Assembly: GCA_017620315.1 (NCBI GenBank) | Contig: JAFZQQ010000228.1 | Coordinates: 1-7,173, forward strand | Direction: 5' to 3' | Length of the DNA stretch: 7,173 nt | Source: Oscillospiraceae bacterium | GTDB taxonomy: Bacteria; Bacillota; Clostridia; Oscillospirales; Oscillospiraceae | Program-made: the position numbers and the translations under genes | In this document: one piece after another, positions 1 through 5,881 of the stretch | Position numbering within the stretch: position 1 is the stretch's first letter | Layout of the letters: every line of letters begins with the position of its first letter | Notes under the pieces: generated by a model | The model's input: the letters and a program-made list of their open reading frames with translations, nothing else | Databases searched by the model: none | Told to the model about the DNA's origin: nothing

Positions 1-2
1 AC

Positions 3-1145
3 GTCCGCCCTCTGCTGCTGTGTACGGCGGCGCTCTCTTCCACGCGCTCGAGCCGGCTTTTCGACATCGAGGTCATCCGGGACTTCGAGCTTGACAGCGT
101 GTTTCCCGACGCGCTGCTCCGCGTGCTGCGCCGCAGCGCGGAGGAGTATGAAAAGCTGCTCGTCGTGCCCTGCTCCGATTACTACACCGGTCTGCTGTGC
201 CGGAACAAGGCGCATTTTGAAGGACTGATCGCCAATCCCTTCAGCCCCGTCGAAATGCTTGAGACCTTCGACACAAAGGACAGGTTCTACGCGCTGTGTG
301 AGGAGCACGGCCTGGACTATCCGAAGACCGCTATCGCCCTTCCGAATGAGCGTGAGAGCGTGCTGGAGCGTCTGCCGTTCAAGTTCCCCATCGTCGTAAA
401 ACCCGAAAACAGCAACGCAACGGATTATCTGCGCTGCCATTTTGAAGGGCAGAAGAAGGTCTTCTTCTTCGACACGCGCGAAGACTACCTCGGCATGATC
501 GAGAACATGAACCGCTCGGATTACAAGGGCAAGCTCATATTACAGGAGTTCGTCCCCGGCGGGGACGGCGCGATGCGCGTGCTCAACAGCTATTCCGACG
601 CGGACGGCAAGGTGCGCGCGATGTGCCTCGGCCAGCCGGTGCTGGAGTATTACGACCCCAAATCCGTCGGCAATTACGCGGCGATACTCTCCCGCGGCGA
701 CAAGGCGCTTTACGAAAAGATCCAGTCGTTTCTCGAGCGCATAGGCTATGTCGGCTTCTCAAACATCGACATGAAGTACGACCGCCGCACGGGGCGGTAC
801 CTGCTCTTTGAGATCAACCCGCGTCTCGGGCGCAGCAGCTATTTTGTGCGCACCGCAGGGATCAACATGATGCGTCTGCTCGCGGACGACGTGATCTATG
901 GCAGGCGCGGCAAATGCGTCTACAACGAAAAAGTCACGCTCTGGTCGAACGTACCGCGCGGCATCCTCCGCCGCTATGTCACCGACCCGGAGCTGCGCGC
1001 CGAGCTCGCCCGGTACAGGATGGACCGCACGCTGCGCAACCCCGCGGACTTCAACCCCAAACGTGCCTATAACATAGCCCGCGTGGACTTAGCGCAGTAC
1101 AAGCTGTTCAAGAAGTATTGGTTTGATAAGGAAAAGGAGCGGTGA
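3..1145 (+). CDS. ATP-grasp carboxylate-amine ligase (D-aspartate ligase-like), 5' end off window
   Basis: The reading frame is open to the left edge, so the GTG at 99 is not the true start: codons from base 3 already read as family-like sequence (LSSTRSSRLFDIEVI). About 380 residues are visible. ATP-grasp features, numbered from base 3, are a FPIVVKPENSNA strand with the nucleotide-binding lysine, a LILQEFVPGGDG segment that normally contacts ATP, and FEINPRLGRSS with the metal-binding Glu270 and Asn272. Enzymes of this fold activate a carboxylate as an acyl-phosphate and join it to an amine in the cytoplasm. The N-terminal pattern and the EINPRxGRSS motif recall Firmicute D-aspartate ligase-like proteins, which add D-Asp to peptidoglycan precursors, but the substrate cannot be read from this sequence. 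The stop codon lies in the loop of a strong hairpin. ATP-grasp membership is firm; the ligase type is inference. Confidence 0.8.
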   Translation, partial: VRPLLLCTAALSSTRSSRLFDIEVIRDFELDSVFPDALLRVLRRSAEEYEKLLVVPCSDYYTGLLCRNKAHFEGLIANPFSPVEMLETFDTKDRFYALCEEHGLDYPKTAIALPNERESVLERLPFKFPIVVKPENSNATDYLRCHFEGQKKVFFFDTREDYLGMIENMNRSDYKGKLILQEFVPGGDGAMRVLNSYSDADGKVRAMCLGQPVLEYYDPKSVGNYAAILSRGDKALYEKIQSFLERIGYVGFSNIDMKYDRRTGRYLLFEINPRLGRSSYFVRTAGINMMRLLADDVIYGRRGKCVYNEKVTLWSNVPRGILRRYVTDPELRAELARYRMDRTLRNPADFNPKRAYNIARVDLAQYKLFKKYWFDKEKER

Positions 1146-1167
1146 TGCACTGCTCCTTTTCCTTATC
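1125..1167 (+). terminator. Long perfect hairpin over the ATP-grasp stop codon
   Basis: The arms GATAAGGAAAAGGAGC (1125-1140) and GCTCCTTTTCCTTATC (1152-1167) are perfect 16-base complements. The inner GTG/CAC pair (1142-1144 with 1148-1150) extends the stem to a 3-base ATG loop. The last codons (DKEKER) and the TGA at 1143-1145 are inside the hairpin. A-rich and T-rich arm portions suit bidirectional intrinsic termination, but no clean T tract follows, so efficiency is uncertain. Confidence 0.6.
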
Positions 1168-1174
1168 GTAGGCA

Positions 1175-1323
1175 AAGGCTTCTCGCTTTGCGCACACCTG
1201 CAAGACGGTCGTGTGCAAGCTGCGCGCAAGGTGTTTTTTCCGATGTACACGCCGCTGGAAAAACGATCAGGTTCATTTCTGTCTGCGGACGGCAACCCCT
1301 GCGGGGCTTTTGTCTACAGCCTG
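1175..1323 (+). repeat. Structured dispersed element, copy 1 (candidate RNA element)
   Basis: It aligns with 5733-5880 over its whole length on the same strand. Stems in order: 1211-1216 with 1222-1227 (6 pairs, two of them G-U, 5-base loop); 1235-1241 with 1257-1263 (TTTTTCC/GGAAAAA, 15-base loop); 1279-1283 with 1288-1292 closing a C(TGCG)G loop; 1297-1299 with 1304-1306, again closing C(TGCG)G and followed by CTTTT. UGCG closed by C-G belongs to the stable UNCG RNA tetraloop class. The segment ACGATCAGGTTCATTT between the second and third stems is unpaired and identical in both copies. No credible protein is encoded; short frames through it are artefacts. It could be a small structured RNA, a 3' UTR element or a non-autonomous mobile repeat. 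Confidence 0.7.
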
Positions 1324-1336
1324 TGAAGCACAGGCT
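1318..1336 (+). terminator. Small hairpin at the right end of repeat copy 1
   Basis: AGCCTGTG (1318-1325) pairs perfectly with CACAGGCT (1329-1336) across a 3-base AAG loop. It overlaps the right end of the element copy. The following bases (TCCTAATTCTC) are only weakly T-rich, so termination is possible but not well supported. It occupies the place that a full terminator hairpin holds at the right end of copy 2. Confidence 0.4.
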
Positions 1337-1377
1337 TCCTAATTCTCAGGTTTCTGTCTCCCCAATATATTTTTCTG

Positions 1378-1406
1378 TTGCAAATGTCTCTCCGTTCCCA
1401 TATAAT
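1378..1406 (+). promoter_or_regulatory. Sigma-A-type promoter for the antiporter gene
   Basis: TTGCAA at 1378-1383 and a perfect TATAAT at 1401-1406 are separated by 17 bases, in a locally AT-rich stretch unlike the GC-rich surroundings. Transcription would start near 1413, giving a leader of about 190 bases that contains the whole inverted-repeat element at 1443-1592. It is the only convincing promoter upstream of the gene at 1606. Between the hairpin ending at 1336 and this promoter I see nothing further. Confidence 0.65.
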
Positions 1407-1442
1407 TTTCTTGATTCAGTGTTTCGGGCGCTTACCCGGAAA

Positions 1443-1592
1443 GGGCAATGTCGTTAACTTAAGCCGTTTATGTGTCATTCCGAGGAGCGCAGCGACGTGG
1501 GAATCCGTTTTTCTTTGCCGGAGAATACGGATTGCCACGCCGGTGTGCGCACCGGCTCGCAATGACAGCTCCTTAAGTTGACGATATTGCCC
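1443..1592. repeat. MITE/REP-like palindromic intergenic element
   Basis: The outer 21-base arms (1443-1463 and 1572-1592) are inverted copies with 19 matches. Inside them lies a second imperfect pair, 1473-1508 against the complement of 1527-1567; both halves begin TGTCATT, continue with CGAG after one variable base, and end GTGG-AATCCGT with one variable base. The right half carries its own GCCGGTG/CACCGGC hairpin (1539-1556). There is no transposase or other coding content. The TGTCATTxCGAG...AATCC pattern resembles REP-like intergenic repeats that I recall from many bacterial genomes, where they yield spurious small proteins. The right end touches the ribosome binding site GGAGAGGG (1593-1600) of the next gene. 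Only one copy is in this window, so dispersal is inferred. Confidence 0.7.
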
Positions 1593-1605
1593 GGAGAGGG
1601 ACGGT

Positions 1606-3540
1606 ATGGCAAAGCAGCAGATAGATAAAAAATACCTGCGTGAATTTTTCAAGCTCGGCGAGGGCGACTCCGCCGAGCGCGAGCTTATCCGCATTGCAAA
1701 GAGTTTAGAGCGCATGCAGTTCGAGAACGGGCAGGACATCTGCACCATCGACGCGGAGCCCGACGGCATGTATTTTCTCGAATCCGGCAGCGCCGCGGTG
1801 CTCGACCGAAACGGCGCTCAGATCAACATCATGCGCGACGGGCAGTACTTCGGAGAGTACGCGGTGCTGGCGCAGCAGCGTCGGCTTTCGACCGTGCGCT
1901 CGATCGGGCGCACGGTGGTCTACCGCATGAGCAATGAGGATTTGCTGCGCACGCTGCAGCGCCACCCCGGCGTTTACGGAGAGCTGATGAAGCGCGTCTA
2001 CAACCAGGTCTCCAGCAAGCACGCGCAGTTGACCCTTCTTTCCAGCATGCGCCGCGGCATACTGCAGGTCCCCGGGAACGAGACCCCGATGACCAAAAAG
2101 CAGATGCTCATAAATTACGGCGCGGTCGCGCTGATTTTCGCGCTCTCCGTCCTGTTTGCTCCGAAGCAGAGCATCGTGCCCGTCTTTGTGATCCCGCTCG
2201 TTTTCATGGTCGCGTATGTGCTGCACAGCAAGCGCACGCTCGGCTCGCTGATCGTGTCGGGCATGCTCGCCGCGGTGCTCGCTTTGAAAAGCGGGCTGTG
2301 CGTGGGCTATACCGACGCGCTGCTTGAAACCATGTCCGCGCCGGACAACGCCTTCACCGTGCTGGTAATGGCGCTGATGGGCGGCGTTGTCACGCTGATC
2401 GAATCGTCCGGCGCGGTGACCGCGTTCAAAAAGCTGATGGGCGAAAAGGTACACAGCCGGACGCAAAGCAAGCTCGCCGCGGTCTGCATACTCGCGCTGA
2501 CCGCCATAGACGACTGTCTCAACATGCTCTGTGCCTCCGCCAGCCTGCGCACGGTCTCCAACGAGCACCGCGTCCCGCGCGAGGAAATGTCGCTGCTGCT
2601 GAGCCTGCTGCCGACGGTCTTCTGCTCGTTCCTTCCCTTCTCTCTCTGGGGCATATTCGTCATCTCCAATATAAACGCCGCGACGGGCGGCCAGGGCGTC
2701 GTGCTGCTCATTAAATCCATACCGTATAACTATTTTTCGCTTGTCACAGTCGCGGCGATGCTTTTGTTCTGCTTCGGCAAGCTGCCGCGCAGCGGAATAC
2801 TCCGCGACGCCGAAAAGCGCGTTGCGGGCGGAGGCTCGCTTTGGCCCTCCGGCTCGGAGCGCTATCTTCCTCAGGACGAGGGCGAGATCTGGGGCCGCCC
2901 CGGCAACCTTCTTCTCCCCGTGCTCGCGCTCGGCGTCGCGTCCGTCACGCTGCGCAGCATCCGCAGCGGAAGCGCCGTGCTCGACAGCGCCAGCGGTCTT
3001 GTCGCGACGCTGGTGTTCATGTTTTTCCTCTACTGCGCGCAGGAGCTGATGTCCCCCGAGAGGTTTTTGGAAAACATGGTCTCCGGCATCCAGAGCATGA
3101 CTCTTCCGATCATCCTGTATCTATTGACCATGTGCTTCTCGACCCTGCTTGAGCAGGAGGCGATGGGCAGCTTTTTCGACTCGGTCGTTTCGTATCTCGC
3201 TCCGGTCTCTCCCTTTGTGCCCGCGCTGCTGTTTTTGATCTTCACGCTGCTGACGATGGCGCTGGGCTCCTCCTGGGCGATGTACGTCATCGGCTTCCCC
3301 ATCGCGATGCACATCGCGCGCAGGGCGGGGCTTGACATCCCGCTGTGTATCGGCGCGGTCTGCGCCTCGGGCATCGCGGGCGAAAAGCTCTGCGTCTTCA
3401 CCGGCGACAGTCTGAGCGTCGGCACCGCCATCGGCTGCGAGCCGCGCACAGTGCTCAAGCTGCGCCTCACCTACAGCATTGCGCTCTCCGTGCTCTCGCT
3501 GCTGATCTATACCGCGGCCGGGTTTATCACGTCAGCATAA
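1606..3540 (+). CDS. Cyclic-nucleotide-binding domain fused to NhaC-type Na+/H+ antiporter
   Basis: This is a 644-residue protein starting at ATG 1606 behind GGAGAGGG (5-base spacer). Residues ~20-140 form a CRP/CNBD-like beta-barrel domain with a recognisable phosphate-binding cassette, FGEYAVLAQQRRLSTV (82-97), including Gly83, Glu84 and Arg93. From about residue 168 to the end there are about 12 hydrophobic segments typical of NhaC/MleN-type ion-transporter membrane proteins. Matches to that family are GGVVTLIESSGAV (~259-271), AIDDCLN (300-306, cf. FDDYLN), SIPYNYF, GSSWAMY (554-560) and GEKLCVFTGDS (592-602). The likely role is sodium/proton or organic-acid antiport in the cytoplasmic membrane, gated by the N-terminal cytoplasmic sensor. 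The ligand is unknown, and the usual SPLSDTT-type signature is altered. It has its own promoter and overlaps dpaB tail to tail. Confidence 0.85.
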   Translation: MAKQQIDKKYLREFFKLGEGDSAERELIRIAKSLERMQFENGQDICTIDAEPDGMYFLESGSAAVLDRNGAQINIMRDGQYFGEYAVLAQQRRLSTVRSIGRTVVYRMSNEDLLRTLQRHPGVYGELMKRVYNQVSSKHAQLTLLSSMRRGILQVPGNETPMTKKQMLINYGAVALIFALSVLFAPKQSIVPVFVIPLVFMVAYVLHSKRTLGSLIVSGMLAAVLALKSGLCVGYTDALLETMSAPDNAFTVLVMALMGGVVTLIESSGAVTAFKKLMGEKVHSRTQSKLAAVCILALTAIDDCLNMLCASASLRTVSNEHRVPREEMSLLLSLLPTVFCSFLPFSLWGIFVISNINAATGGQGVVLLIKSIPYNYFSLVTVAAMLLFCFGKLPRSGILRDAEKRVAGGGSLWPSGSERYLPQDEGEIWGRPGNLLLPVLALGVASVTLRSIRSGSAVLDSASGLVATLVFMFFLYCAQELMSPERFLENMVSGIQSMTLPIILYLLTMCFSTLLEQEAMGSFFDSVVSYLAPVSPFVPALLFLIFTLLTMALGSSWAMYVIGFPIAMHIARRAGLDIPLCIGAVCASGIAGEKLCVFTGDSLSVGTAIGCEPRTVLKLRLTYSIALSVLSLLIYTAAGFITSA

Positions 3541-4092
3541 GACCGGCTGGAGCTGGCGGCCCTCCGCCGCCGAGAGGACGGCCGCCTCGAGCTGCGAAAA
3601 GTCGGCGATCAGCGAGTTGGGTTTTTTCTCCGGGTCGTCCTGGCCGAAGGGCACGAAATAATAGTTTTTCCGGTTCAGAAGCGCGGCGATATTTCCGGCG
3701 CTCGCGCCGAGCCCGTCGTTTGTCGCAAGCGCCACAACGACGGGTTTTCCGTTGCGCAGATGCGACTTGGCCGCCATAGTCACCGGTCCGTCTGTGATGC
3801 CTGCCGCGAGCTTCGCGAGAGTGTTTCCGGTGCACGGCGTGATCACCAGCACATCCATTGCTCCGGAGGGACCCAGGGGCTCCGCCTCGACGATCGTTTT
3901 CACCGCGCGGCGTCCGGCGACGCTCTCCACCCGTTCTGTGAGGCTTTCCGCCGTGCCGAAGCGAGTGTCGTACCGCGCGGCGTTTTCCGACAATATGGGT
4001 ATCAGCTCATACCTTTCGGAAAGCTCCTCGTATATCTTCAATATCTCACTGTGATTGCAGAACGATCCGCAGATCGCAAAACCAAGCTTCAT
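3532..4092 (-). CDS. dpaB: Dipicolinate synthase subunit B
   Basis: This 186-residue flavoprotein-fold subunit works with DpaA to make dipicolinic acid from the lysine-pathway dihydrodipicolinate intermediate in the mother cell; the product loads the spore core with calcium. Family blocks are clear: GFAICGSFCNH (residues 4-14), TPCTGNTLAKLAAGITDGP (85-103), AAKSHLRNGKPVVVALATND (107-126) and PFGQDDPEKKPNS (148-160). The length fits the family (B. subtilis SpoVFB is about 200). The frame is open upstream to 4191, but homology begins at the ATG at 4092, which follows GGAGG with 7 bases of spacing. That ATG overlaps the dpaA stop as ATGA, indicating translational coupling. Its stop lies 9 bases inside the converging antiporter gene, so no separate terminator region exists between them. 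Confidence 0.93.
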   Translation of the reverse strand: MKLGFAICGSFCNHSEILKIYEELSERYELIPILSENAARYDTRFGTAESLTERVESVAGRRAVKTIVEAEPLGPSGAMDVLVITPCTGNTLAKLAAGITDGPVTMAAKSHLRNGKPVVVALATNDGLGASAGNIAALLNRKNYYFVPFGQDDPEKKPNSLIADFSQLEAAVLSAAEGRQLQPVLC

Positions 4093-4913
4093 TCCTCTTC
4101 CTCCCACAAGCGACACAGAGTTTCCTTGATTGCCTGCGCCGCGGTCTCCGGCGCCGTCTTTCCCGGAAGTCCGGGCGCGCCGATAATGCAAAGCCCCAGC
4201 CGCCCGGCGGCCTGCGCGTCGACGCCCGCCTTCGACGCGAGCTCGATCAGCGTGCAGTCGGGCGGCAGCTCGCGCAGAAGCTCTTCGCCGAGCACCATGT
4301 CCGGCACGGTGTTAAACACCGCGCGGAAGCCTCCGAGTCTTCCCGCAAGTCTTTGCGTATGCAGCGGCGCATAGCCCAGCGTTTCGATCCACGCGAGATC
4401 GCCGCTTTTGCGGGCGCCGACCGTGACCTTCGCGCCGAGCGCTGCGAGCGTGCGGGCAAGCAGCTTCCCGATGCGCCCGAAGCCCAAAACGAGGCAGGCC
4501 GCTCCGCGCAGCGTCACACGCGTATGCTCCATTGCGAGCATGACGGCTCCCTCTGCGGTCGCCGCTGCGTTCTTCACCGCAAGCGCCTCGTCCGCGAGGT
4601 AGTCCGTGAGCCGCAATCCCCACGCCTGCGCGAGCGCGAGCTCCTCGCTCCGCACGGCGCCGGCGTAGACCGGCGTGTCGGGGCGCAGCCTTTGAAACAG
4701 CTCCTTCGGAGCGAGATTTGTCCCGTTTATGCTTCCGTTTCTTATCAGCGGCGCGCCGAGCACTATGCGCCGCGCTTCCGTCGCCTCGCCGGGTCGTCCG
4801 GCGTCGGGCATGCCCTCAAGGCTCCAGCATTTGACCATGTATCCGTCCCCGGCAAGCATTCCCGCGAGACACGCCATGCGCGCGTCGCCTCCTATGAATC
4901 CGACAGTTTTGAT
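4089..4913 (-). CDS. dpaA: Dipicolinate synthase subunit A, apparent ATC start
   Basis: DpaA is the NAD(P)-binding Rossmann subunit of dipicolinate synthase, acting in the mother cell during sporulation. Numbered from 4913, visible motifs are VGFIGGDAR (4-12), NAAATAEGAVMLA (115-127), the dinucleotide loop VLGFGRIG (142-149) and GAPGLPGKTAPETAA (245-259). The total of 274 residues is slightly below the ~297 of B. subtilis SpoVFA. The first ATG is at 4877, but the codons above it read IKTVGFIGGDAR, matching the family's N-terminus, so coding extends to 4913, where ATC stands in place of ATG. AAAGGGGGA (4929-4921) is a good ribosome binding site 8 bases before that ATC. No ATG, GTG or TTG lies in frame between the upstream stop at 4941-4943 and 4877. 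A GGAGG at 4892-4888 could instead start a 262-residue form at 4877. The gene overlaps dpaB by 4 bases. Confidence 0.88.
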   Translation of the reverse strand: MKTVGFIGGDARMACLAGMLAGDGYMVKCWSLEGMPDAGRPGEATEARRIVLGAPLIRNGSINGTNLAPKELFQRLRPDTPVYAGAVRSEELALAQAWGLRLTDYLADEALAVKNAAATAEGAVMLAMEHTRVTLRGAACLVLGFGRIGKLLARTLAALGAKVTVGARKSGDLAWIETLGYAPLHTQRLAGRLGGFRAVFNTVPDMVLGEELLRELPPDCTLIELASKAGVDAQAAGRLGLCIIGAPGLPGKTAPETAAQAIKETLCRLWEEEE

Positions 4914-4936
4914 ATGCCATTCCCCCTTTATCCGTC

Positions 4937-4964
4937 CATTCTATGCGGATGGCCCGGCAGAGGT
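4937..4964 (-). promoter_or_regulatory. Possible sigma-K-like promoter for dpaAB
   Basis: Read on the minus strand, CATAGAATG (4945-4937) resembles the sigma-K -10 pattern CATAnnnTA, matching all but the last base. An AC pair (4964-4963) lies 17 bases upstream, where the short sigma-K -35 is expected. In B. subtilis this operon is transcribed by sigma-K in the mother cell. The implied start near 4930 would leave a leader of only about 17 bases. The motif is short and could be chance. Confidence 0.3.
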
Positions 4965-4978
4965 TATCGGAGGTTTGT

Positions 4979-5659
4979 ATGAGATACCCTTATTTGCTTT
5001 TTGACGCCGACAACACGCTTTTCGATTTTGACCGGGCGGAGCTCCGCGCGGTCAAGGTCTCCTTCAAAACCGCGGGACTGGCGTATTCCGAGGAGCTGCA
5101 CCGGCGCTACAGCGTACACAACAACGCCTGCTGGGCCATGTTCGACCGCGGCGAGGCGTCGAAGGAATTCATCTGTCTTGAACGCTTCCGGCGTTTTTTC
5201 GCCGAGCTTGGCATAGACGCCGATCCCGCCGCGGCGAACAGGGCACATCTGGACACGCTCGCGACCTGCTCGTTCCCGACGCCATATTCCGTCGAGGTAT
5301 GCGAACGGCTCTCAAAGACGCACCGGCTCTTCCTTATCACGAACGCCGTCGCCTCGGTGCAGCGCGGGCGTCTCGCGCGCGCGGAGATCAGGCCGTATCT
5401 CGAGGCGGCGTTTATTTCGGAGGAGGCCGGAGCGCAAAAACCGACAAAGGAGTACTTTGACTATGTGTTTGCCCACATCGACGGCATCACGACCGACAAC
5501 TGTCTTGTGATCGGCGATTCGCTGACAAGCGACATCAGCGGCGCGAACAACTACGGTCTCGCCTGCTGCTGGTTCAACCCAAAGCACGCGCCGAACCCGG
5601 ACGGTCTGCGCGTGGACTACGAGATCGCCGACCTCCGCGAGCTGTACGACATCGTATAA
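4979..5659 (+). CDS. HAD-superfamily phosphatase, YjjG/YfnB-type nucleotidase
   Basis: This 226-residue cytoplasmic HAD hydrolase has a helical C1 cap. Catalytic motifs are complete: FDADNTLFDFD with Asp9 and Asp11, LITNA with Thr121 and Asn122, Lys154 in GAQKPTKEYFDY, and GDSLTSDISGANNYG with Asp180 and Asp185. The order, the length and the C-terminal CCWFNPKHAPNPDG block match YjjG/YfnB proteins, which dephosphorylate pyrimidine nucleoside monophosphates, including non-canonical ones; the exact substrate is not readable here. The frame is open from 4943, but the start is the ATG at 4979, five bases after GGAGG (4969-4973), just before the catalytic motif. It diverges from dpaA across a 65-base gap and ends at a terminator hairpin (5666-5695). 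No clear promoter is seen in the gap on this strand. Confidence 0.87.
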   Translation: MRYPYLLFDADNTLFDFDRAELRAVKVSFKTAGLAYSEELHRRYSVHNNACWAMFDRGEASKEFICLERFRRFFAELGIDADPAAANRAHLDTLATCSFPTPYSVEVCERLSKTHRLFLITNAVASVQRGRLARAEIRPYLEAAFISEEAGAQKPTKEYFDYVFAHIDGITTDNCLVIGDSLTSDISGANNYGLACCWFNPKHAPNPDGLRVDYEIADLRELYDIV

Positions 5660-5665
5660 ATATTT

Positions 5666-5695
5666 GAAGCCTGAGCGGCGGCGCTCAGGCTTCTT
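5666..5695 (+). terminator. Intrinsic terminator hairpin after the YjjG-type gene (left copy of an exact 30-base repeat)
   Basis: A 12-pair stem, GAAGCCTGAGCG (5666-5677) with CGCTCAGGCTTC (5682-5693), closes a 4-base GCGG loop and is followed by TT, 6 bases after the stop codon. The same 30 bases recur exactly at 5882-5911. A+T-rich DNA on its left (AAATATTT) would supply a U tract for transcription from the other direction. Confidence 0.75.
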
Positions 5696-5698
5696 AGG

Positions 5699-5734
5699 TT
5701 CTCAAAAAAGTGTTTTGCGACACTTTTTTGAGAA
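5699..5734 (+). terminator. A/T-rich hairpin at the left end of repeat copy 2
   Basis: TTCTCAAAAAAGTG (5699-5712) pairs perfectly with CACTTTTTTGAGAA (5721-5734), with further T-A and T-G pairs inside (5713-5714 with 5719-5720) and a 4-base loop. The A6...T6 layout is typical of bidirectional intrinsic terminators. Copy 1 of the repeat lacks this hairpin. It may be a second terminator or the outer stem of the mobile element. Confidence 0.55.
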
Positions 5735-5880
5735 GGATTCACTTCGCTTCCCGCACGCCAAAGGCGCACGGGCGCTCCGTGCAATGTGTATTTTCCCCCG
5801 CGCGTGTCGGTGGAAAATACGATCAGGTTCATTTGCCGCCTGCGGGCGGCAAACCCTGCGGGGCTTTCTTTGACATACTG
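5733..5880 (+). repeat. Structured dispersed element, copy 2 (candidate RNA element)
   Basis: It aligns with 1175-1323 on the same strand, with only short gaps from 5766 onward. Stems: GCACGG (5766-5771) with CCGTGC (5777-5782), 5-base loop; GTATTTTCC (5788-5796) with GGAAAATAC (5812-5820), 15-base loop; TTTGCCGCC (5832-5840) with GGCGGCAAA (5845-5853), closing C(TGCG)G; CCC (5854-5856) with GGG (5861-5863), closing C(TGCG)G and followed by CTTTCTTT. Several stem positions differ from copy 1 on both sides while keeping the pairing. The unpaired ACGATCAGGTTCATTT is retained. It lies in the gap between two convergent genes, bracketed by identical terminator hairpins, and has no credible coding content. 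Confidence 0.72.
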
Positions 5881-5881
5881 A

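Noticed and set aside
1089..1581. Several short open frames (60-90 codons) in the first intergenic stretch
   Set aside because: They run through the hairpins and repeat elements, lack convincing ribosome binding sites and match the kind of spurious proteins generated by intergenic repeats.
1443..1592. A CRISPR array or an intact insertion sequence
   Set aside because: There are no regularly spaced direct repeats with unique spacers, and no transposase frame in or near the element.
1413..1605. A metabolite riboswitch in the antiporter leader
   Set aside because: The leader is explained by a nearly symmetrical inverted-repeat element; I see no known riboswitch core motif.
1705..2568. A 287-codon open frame on the minus strand opposite the antiporter gene
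   Set aside because: Its translation is rich in His, Arg and Gln with no recognisable domain, and it is the mirror of a GC-rich gene with clear domain motifs.
4093..4191. A longer dpaB start at 4191
   Set aside because: The extra 33 residues overlap dpaA in another frame, show no family similarity, and the ATG at 4092 has a strong ribosome binding site and the expected MKLGFAICGS start.
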